From Boesenbergia rotunda (Eukaryota; Streptophyta; Magnoliopsida; Zingiberales; Zingiberaceae): a DNA stretch of 64,000 nucleotides. The number at the start of each line of letters is the position of its first letter. Within the stretch, counting starts at the first letter, position 1. The stretch is taken from the NCBI GenBank assembly GCA_024364735.1, contig JAGFNQ010009458.1:23190-87189 (forward strand), given 5' to 3'. Shown piece by piece: positions 58,874 through 64,000 of the stretch. The position numbers were made by a program, and so were the translations under genes. The notes beneath the pieces were generated by a model. It had not been told where the DNA came from. It searched no databases and was given only the letters and a program-made list of their open reading frames with translations.

Positions 58874-60665
58874 TGTGTGTGTGTGTGAGCCCTAGAGTCA
58901 ATTATGTGATGATTGACTAGGGACATTTTGTATCATATTCAATCATTAGTAAATGTATGTTTGGTTATTATACTTACTTTATATTTGTGTCAAATAATTA
59001 AGTATAATAATGTCCTTGCGTAGTAGGTTCTTATCTACATCATATCGATTGGTTGAATCGATAGTGAGATGATGTAGAGAACACTACACTAAACTATTCC
59101 TAGTCGAGCATTAATATTCAAGGACAATATTAATGCATGGAGACTAGCATGTAGGTCAACTGATGACTTGAGCTCACAAGTCATGGATATGTGATATCAA
59201 GTTGACACATGGGTATACATTGGAGAATGTGTACTGAATTGACCCGCCATGAGAAAGTTTCATAGATTGTCATATGAGTGTCATAAACTTTCTCATGTGA
59301 CTATTTGTATGAATAGTTCTTAGACCTGAAGTCACTACGGTTCCCTACATAAGGAATTATGTACTTTGGTATCGTCAAACGTTACCCGTAACAGGGTGGA
59401 CTATAAATGCGATCACTGGGTATGTAATGAATTATGCGGAAGAATGTAAGTGATGTAGATGGAATCTATCCCTCCCATATGACGGGAGTGATATCTGTGG
59501 GCCCCTTGATCGAGTAGGACTATTAAAACACATGGTCATGCTCAAATGAGTCAATATGAGATATTGAGCTTATTTGTTTGAGTGAGTCTACTCGGGGATC
59601 AAGAAACACAAGATTGACTGATGATGACACGGTCTATGCCTCATTGGTCAATCTAGATATCAATGATAGAAGGACAAGGTCATATATTATCATAGTCACG
59701 GAGGTTTAGTCGGATCTCGACTTTTCTTGTTACTTGGGTAGCATTGATGCATTGCTAGATGCCGCTCATTGCTTATGTGTCTAAAGTGTTTAGGCGCATT
59801 GCCAACGTCACGAGAACCTATTGGGTCACACACAAAGGACACAATGCTTCGGGAAATCTGATTGGAGATCTGAGCCCGAGTTGGGAACTCGAGAGGTCAG
59901 TTCGGGGGGCTCGAGTTGGGAACTCGAGAGAGACCGAGTCGGAGCTCGGCGGACCGAGTCGGAGCTCGGCGGACCGAGTCGAAACTCGACAGACTGGGTC
60001 GGCACTCGGCAGACTGGGTCGGAGCTCGGCAGACTGGGTCGGGAGCTCACCGCTCGAGAGACTTGGTCAGGAGACCGAGTCGGAAGCCCGAGAGGCCCAG
60101 TCGGAGTTGCATGAAGGAAAGAGAAAAGTCTCTCTTCATTGGATGAAAAGATTCTTTTCTTGTATGGAAAAAGATGAAGAGCCACATGAAAAGATATGCT
60201 CTTTATTGATATTAATGAAGGAAGCCAAAGAGACACAAACCTCTTCATATTCATGAGATGATTATAAAAGAGGGTCTTGTGACTTTGGATGAGGTCTTCT
60301 TGCCTTAGCTTTTCCCCTTCCCTTCCTCTCTTCTTCCTCCTCCCTTTTTGGCCGAAACCTTATTGTAAGGTTTTTGGTGTTCTGCGAGCTACCTCAAGTT
60401 ACTAGCACAACTAAGGTAGTTTTCCTGAAGTTGAGAGATTGTGTCCGTGTGGATACGAATAGAGGCACGGACACTTGAACGTGCAAGAGATCCGGCGCAC
60501 CTTGGACGAGCGGGATAAACAAAGGGCACGTTCCGAAGGTATATGGTATATCTTCTTTAGAAGTAGATGTAGATCAACTTTGTACGAGTTTTTCTTTCAC
60601 ATGGATCGCTCGAGGGTTTTTGGTTCCGCTGCGTTTTTATGTTTTGGAGCCGAGAGAACCCAACA
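58874..60665 (+). mobile_element. Solo LTR (family A), plus orientation
   Basis: It runs from TGTGTGTGTGTGTGAGCCC to GAACCCAACA and is the inverted relative of 8939-10820. The normal start TGTTAGTAGGAGCCC is replaced by a TG run. The flanks are atata on both sides, but these lie in TA-rich tracts, so the duplication is less certain than elsewhere. The GC-rich repeat array is at about 59870-60060. Confidence 0.8.
60263..60270 (+). promoter_or_regulatory. TATA box of family A LTR
   Basis: TATAAAAG in 'atgattataaaagaggg', about 400 bp before the LTR end. Confidence 0.6.
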
Positions 60666-60680
60666 ATATATATATATATA

Positions 60681-61013
60681 GGCGTTTGATCTTCTGCGCG
60701 CTGTTTTGTGTGTGACTCATGCGCGCCCCCTCTCCCTGACCGATTAGGCACTGGCCTGATCGGTCAGGGCGTTGCGCCAATGGTGGTCGATCGGACACCA
60801 TCGGCGGCCTTCGGCCGCCGCCCCCGAACAAATCTATAACCCTAAGGGGTACGGTGAACCCGTCGGATAGCGGTGAACCCGTCGACATTGGGTAACGGCT
60901 GATCGGTCAGGTTGACCGATCAGGGACCTTCCTAATCGGTCAGGAAAGTCCCTGACCAATCAGGCAGGAGGTGCGCATGAGTCGCACACAAAACAAATAC
61001 GCAAGAGAACAAA
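60681..61013. mobile_element. MITE-like inverted-repeat element in a TA microsatellite
   Basis: Arms at about 60681-60750 and 60951-61013 are inverted; the best part, 'gttttgtgtg(t/c)gactcatgcgc', matches at 21 of 22 bases. The interior is GC-rich and repeats a palindromic 'ctgatcggtcagg' word about five times. (TA)n tracts flank both sides, so the target duplication cannot be read. There is no coding capacity. Confidence 0.6.
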
Positions 61014-62099
61014 ATCATATATATATATATATATATCATAGAGTTGTAGTCTGGGAGGTTGTCAGACCATGCCGATGATGATGTTAACAAATGTTTTGGG
61101 CATGGGGGCAAATTTTTAAAACTTCTTTTGGCTGTAAATTTGATAATGATTCATCGAACACCTCATAGGTTATGGAATATACGAGTCTCTTAACTAATTT
61201 GATAATGATACAATCTCCCCTTGAATGCATATCCATTATGATAATGATAGGTTAACTTGATATTTTATTAATTTTACTTAGCTAATTTGATTGAACTAAT
61301 ACGATATCGACATTAACTATTTTATTATTTATTATTTATTTTAATTTTAAAAGGATAATAATTAAATAGTATTATAGGCCAGCGACTTAAATGTCTATTT
61401 TATTATTTATTTTATTATTATTTTTACAAGGACATCCTAAATCCCTAATAACTACTATCATACCATGCAATGCAATAAAATTAGAATCGCCATCATAGCG
61501 ACCCTGATCTCGACCCCATAAATATCCAGAGAAAGTAAATTATGATTTTATTAATGAGATACGGCAATTTACCAAAGGGCGTATCCAACTATTCGTAATT
61601 ACCGAAAGGAGTACCATGGTTTCTATTATACCAAAGGGCGCATCCTATATAGTGAAGTTACTTTTATACCCCTCCCGCCAAAGAATGACTTTATCAAATA
61701 CAGTTTCGAGACAACCGAACCACTTTATCAATAAAATATTAATTTATGGTTCGGATGGGTAGCAGTCGAATTTTTCTCAGCCAATATATATATGTGAAAT
61801 GATTTGCACAAGTCAAATGATCACGAATGTACGTATATATTGCTTCCTTGCACAACTCGATTCATCACCAAAGCACCTGAGGAAAATAGGTTGTCGAAGG
61901 AGAAAAAGGAAGCAACAAAATAGGTTGTCGAAGGAGAAAAAGGAAGCAACAGATTGGTAACTAAGAGAAATAGGAATGTACGTATGATTGTCATCTTTGA
62001 TTTGGTATCAGATATAGTTTTAATCAAGTTAAACTCTTTGTACTATTTTTATTTTGGAGGAGGCTTAGGGTGATATGCATTACATGATATCAGGGCCTG
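61014..62099. other. Unassigned AT-rich DNA
   Basis: No gene is seen. It starts with a TA microsatellite. 'accaaaggg(c)gcatcc'-type words repeat near 61570-61650, and a perfect 34-bp tandem duplication lies at 61883-61950. It may be the 5' part of the MULE whose transposase follows, but no terminal repeat was recognised. Confidence 0.4.
61883..61950. repeat. Perfect 34-bp tandem duplication
   Basis: The units 61883-61916 and 61917-61950 both read 'aaaataggttgtcgaagg' followed by 'agaaaaaggaagcaac'. Confidence 0.9.
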
Positions 62100-62119
62100 A
62101 GAGTGCATGATGTCATTAG

Positions 62120-62450
62120 ATTTCAGGCAATAGGAGAGGCTGAAAAATTTTATTTTAGGCCCTCGGAGGGACTGAAATAAAAGAAATTCAGGCCCTCCCA
62201 GGACCTGGCCTGAATTTATTTTATTTCAGGTCCAGGGAGGGGCTGAAATGAAATGATTTCAGGCCCTCCCTGGGCCTGAAATGTAATGAGGTGTGCCCGG
62301 AGTAGGCCTGAAAGGAAATGATTTCAGGCCCTGCCTGGGCCTTAAATAAGGCCTGAAATAAAATGATTTCAGGCCCTGGTAGGGCCTGAAATCAAATCCC
62401 TGGGCCTGAATCAAATGATTTCAGGCCCTCAGGGGCTCCTAGGGCCTTTA
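62120..62450. repeat. Palindromic repeat cluster upstream of the MULE exon
   Basis: About eight partly overlapping units contain 'atttcaggccct' and its complement, for example ttcaggccc-tccct-gggcctgaa near 62248-62280, a perfect 9-bp stem. It ends just before the splice acceptor-like site at 62494. Confidence 0.85.
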
Positions 62451-62493
62451 TTATCAATTTCAAAGTTTGATAAAGTTAATTGTAATTTTTTTC

Positions 62494-64000
62494 AGGGATG
62501 ATAATGTTGTTGACGAAATTCTCTCTGAGATATGGAATACTCTTGATGATAATGTGGCTACGGGGAAAGGATTAGAAATAACTAGTAATAATATTCCATT
62601 ATCTTCCCAGTATGGTGATAATAGCATTACAAGGAATTTGGCAATTGATCTAAATGAAGAAGCAAATAATTTAGAAGATGAGGGTTTGAATTCTTCTACA
62701 AGAGTAGTTGAAATCTTTCAGCCAACCTGGAGTGGGGAGGAAGAAATTGAAATCCGGAATGCAGAAGAATTTGTACCTAGTACAAGTGTACTAGAATTCC
62801 AAGCTGATGATATGCAGATTGAGCAATATGAATTCCCCCCAGATCAGTACAGTGACCTAGAGGAGGAGTTTCCATTAGCTGAAGATCCATATATTTTGAA
62901 TTCTCGATTGCTTGCTAGGCCAATTCGAGAGCTAGAGGCAAGAGATGAGCATGAATTTTTTGTGGGGCAGATATTTCCATCTAGAGAAGAATTCAAGAAT
63001 GCACTTGTTAAACATGCGATGGTTAAGCATATGAGATATAACCCAGTTGACACCCGGAAAAACAGAGTTAAAGCAGTGTGTTTTAACCAACCATGTACAT
63101 GGAGAGTAGTAGGAAGGGGGGAAGTAGAGTTCACTGTTACAAAATATATAAAGGAACACCAATGTCGAAGTGTTAGGGAAAGTGCTGATCATCATGCATG
63201 CTCTTCATCATTGGTTGCTTCTTTTGTTGAAGAGCAATTTCTTCATAATGAACAATACAAACCAAGTATGATTATTTCAGATATTAAAGCTAGATTTGGA
63301 GTGACGATATCATACAAAAAAGCATACATAGCTAGGGAGAAAGCATTGAAAAAGGTTGTTGGAGATTATGATGAGGCATACAGAGATCTCCCACAATATC
63401 TGCGTGAGTTAAGAGCTAGAGATCCTGAAACTTATGTGGCACTATGCACGAATGGTGACAATCAGTTCCAGAGGTGTTTTTGGGCTTTTGGTGCTTGCCG
63501 AAGGGTGTTCAGGTCTTATTTGCGTAGACTTATCGGAATTGATGCGACACACCTAAGAGGAAAGTATCCAGGAGTATTGTTGATTGCAACGGCGATTGAT
63601 GGTAATGACAATGTTCTCCCAGTTGCCTTTGCAATAGCTGAAGTAGAATGTGGGTCTGCTTGGGAGTGGTTTTTGGATCATACAAAGAGGTTCTTTGCTG
63701 TTGATGATCACTCACTCACCATAGTATCAGATAGACATCGGGGCATTATATCAGCAGTCAGAAAATTATTCACAAACGCGCATCATGCTTTTTGTTGCCA
63801 CCACATGTCTTGTAATATGGTAACTGATACTGGAAGTAGAGCTGGTGTAGGTTTGTTTTGGGCAGCAGCACGAGCCAACACAACACTCCAATATGATATG
63901 ATAATGCAGACAATGCTCGAAAAACATCCAGATGCTCATAAGTGGCTTCAGAACATTGACCCTAAAAGGTGGCAAATGCACACTTTACTGGGAGAAGTAC
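62494..64000 (+). CDS. MULE (MuDR-type) transposase, 5' start uncertain, runs off the window
   Basis: One frame is open from a probable exon start after 'ttttttcag' (62493) to the window end, over 500 codons without a stop. The first ATG in frame is at 62812; an upstream exon may carry the true start. The N-terminal part is acidic. A MuDR-type zinc-binding domain lies about 62950-63170 (FFVGQIFPSREEFKNALVKH, VCFNQPCTWRV, HQCRS). The MULE catalytic domain begins about 63520: first acid in GIDATHLRGKYPGVLLIA (D at 63541), second in IVSDRHRGI (D at 63730). FCCHHMSCNM at 63790-63819 is the usual C/H block. The third acid cannot be assigned in the visible part. Expected role: cut-and-paste transposition of a Mutator-like element. 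Intactness suggests a recent copy. Confidence 0.9.

Noticed and set aside
62844..63981. Minus-strand open frames opposite the MULE
   Set aside because: They are shadows of the long plus-strand transposase frame.

Overview
This window looks like nuclear DNA from a large, repeat-rich plant genome. It has plant-type Ty1/copia and Ty3/gypsy LTR elements, plant L1 LINE, hAT and MULE proteins, and initiator-Met primer binding sites. The species cannot be fixed from sequence alone; a monocot is a guess. No ordinary host gene was recognised. Almost every base that can be assigned belongs to a transposable element or a tandem repeat.

Layout. 1-944: unassigned AT-rich DNA. 945-5526: end of a Ty3/gypsy Tat-like element, with a degenerate spliced antisense Transposase_28-type gene and a plus-strand LTR. 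5572-6231: a foldback element. 6560-8938: a LINE with intact ORF1, cut early in ORF2. 8939-10820: an LTR without matching flanks. 10821-11210: last exon of another Transposase_28 gene. 11731-14225: a tandem array with units of about 90-110 bp, split by a solo LTR (12274-13896). 14226-35864: a tandem composite of a pol-less copia-type family (called E-IV here). It carries a Tekay-like solo LTR (14717-18144) and a complete 12.1-kb pol-less element (E-III, 19594-31711), which itself carries a complete Tip100-like hAT transposon (24606-29511). 35933-about 37450: LTR and leader of another copia-type element (E-VII). 37451-40449: unassigned, partly Athila-like. 40450-46066 (E-I) and 46421-58563 (E-II): two minus-strand copia gag-pol elements. 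E-II is split by a pol-less element (E-VI, 49029-54820). 58874-60665: a solo LTR, the inverted relative of 8939-10820. 60681-61013: a MITE-like element. About 62494-64000: the start of an open MULE transposase frame that leaves the window.

How the parts relate. Target-site duplications fix the insertion order in several places: gatat for the Tekay-like LTR, gtata for E-III, tttatata for the hAT, ttcct for E-VI, and gaaa(c/t) for E-I. E-III, E-IV and E-VI carry gag-like genes and LTRs but no recognisable pol, so they would need enzymes in trans. E-I and E-II do encode protease, integrase, RT and RNase H, but are broken by stops and deletions. The two least damaged coding units are the hAT transposase (813 aa) and the MULE transposase.

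The most unusual points are two. E-I carries a tRNA-Asn-derived sequence exactly at an internal deletion junction. E-I and E-II have, two bases from the 5' LTR where a tRNA primer site is expected, a 14-base stretch complementary to their own LTR.
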